A stretch of 54,910 nucleotides of DNA from Setaria digitata (Eukaryota > Nematoda > Chromadorea > Rhabditida > Setariidae). The notes under the pieces were generated by a model. It was not told the DNA's origin, searched no databases, and saw nothing but the letters and a program-made list of their open reading frames with translations. Position numbers and translations under genes: made by a program. The stretch lies in contig RCAB01000424.1 in the NCBI GenBank assembly GCA_003640385.1, positions 1 to 54,910 of the forward strand, written 5' to 3'. Every line of letters begins with the position of its first letter. The stretch's first letter is position 1. Below, one piece after another: positions 54,829 through 54,910 of this stretch.

Positions 54829-54910
54829 CTGAAAATGATTCATTGCAATGTTTTAAAATAATAATATTGACAGAAATAAGCAATTATAATGTTGAGAACA
54901 AAAAAAAAAA

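Overview
The window is eukaryotic genomic DNA, almost certainly from a nematode and most likely a very AT-rich parasitic (spirurid or filarial-type) species; the genus cannot be told from sequence alone. The basis is: small exons split by introns with TTTCAG/TTTTAG acceptors, strong AT bias, dozens of A/T homopolymers of 15-30 nt, a tandem EGF-CUB astacin of the nematode NAS type, and splice acceptors 9-10 nt upstream of start codons, as at trans-splice sites. Coding exons were rebuilt by hand from splice signals, frame phase and family motifs. Apart from two short partial exons at the right edge, single ORFs of any length are mostly fragments.

Layout, left to right. 1-3886: gene desert. 3887-7837 (-): FOXJ-like forkhead transcription factor. 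7838-13394: non-coding, with a 122-bp direct repeat around a doubtful exon. 13395-17182 (+): secreted astacin metalloprotease, 14 exons, 538 aa. 18779-24745 (-): tweety-family (TTYH) membrane protein, 11 exons, 547 aa. 24746-37693: about 13 kb with microsatellites and purine blocks, plus a scatter of short coding-like islands on the minus strand that may be pieces of an unresolved gene. 37694-40179 (+): small HP1-like chromodomain protein, 198 aa. 40180-43792: mostly non-coding, with a 338-nt pure T run and coding-like fragments. 43793-46632 (-): secreted four-cysteine protein with a possible PEBP-like core and hydrophobic C-terminus, 295 aa. 47986-52890 (-): exocyst subunit SEC15/EXOC6, 19 exons, 826 aa. 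54533-54828 (-): last two exons of a UCP4-like mitochondrial carrier that continues beyond the window.

The genes are unrelated housekeeping, developmental and secreted functions with no shared pathway and no visible operon. No transposase, reverse transcriptase, rRNA, tRNA or CRISPR was recognised. The most unusual items are: the near-identical 122-bp duplication; a GC-AG intron in sec-15 supported by family length conservation; a G-quadruplex motif on the sense strand of tweety intron 1; four head-to-tail CAG|GTA acceptor-donor junctions upstream of the chromodomain gene; the chromodomain protein itself, which has lost its NTWEP motif and most of its shadow domain; the PEBP-like secreted protein; and the 338-nt homopolymer next to a two-way open reading island.
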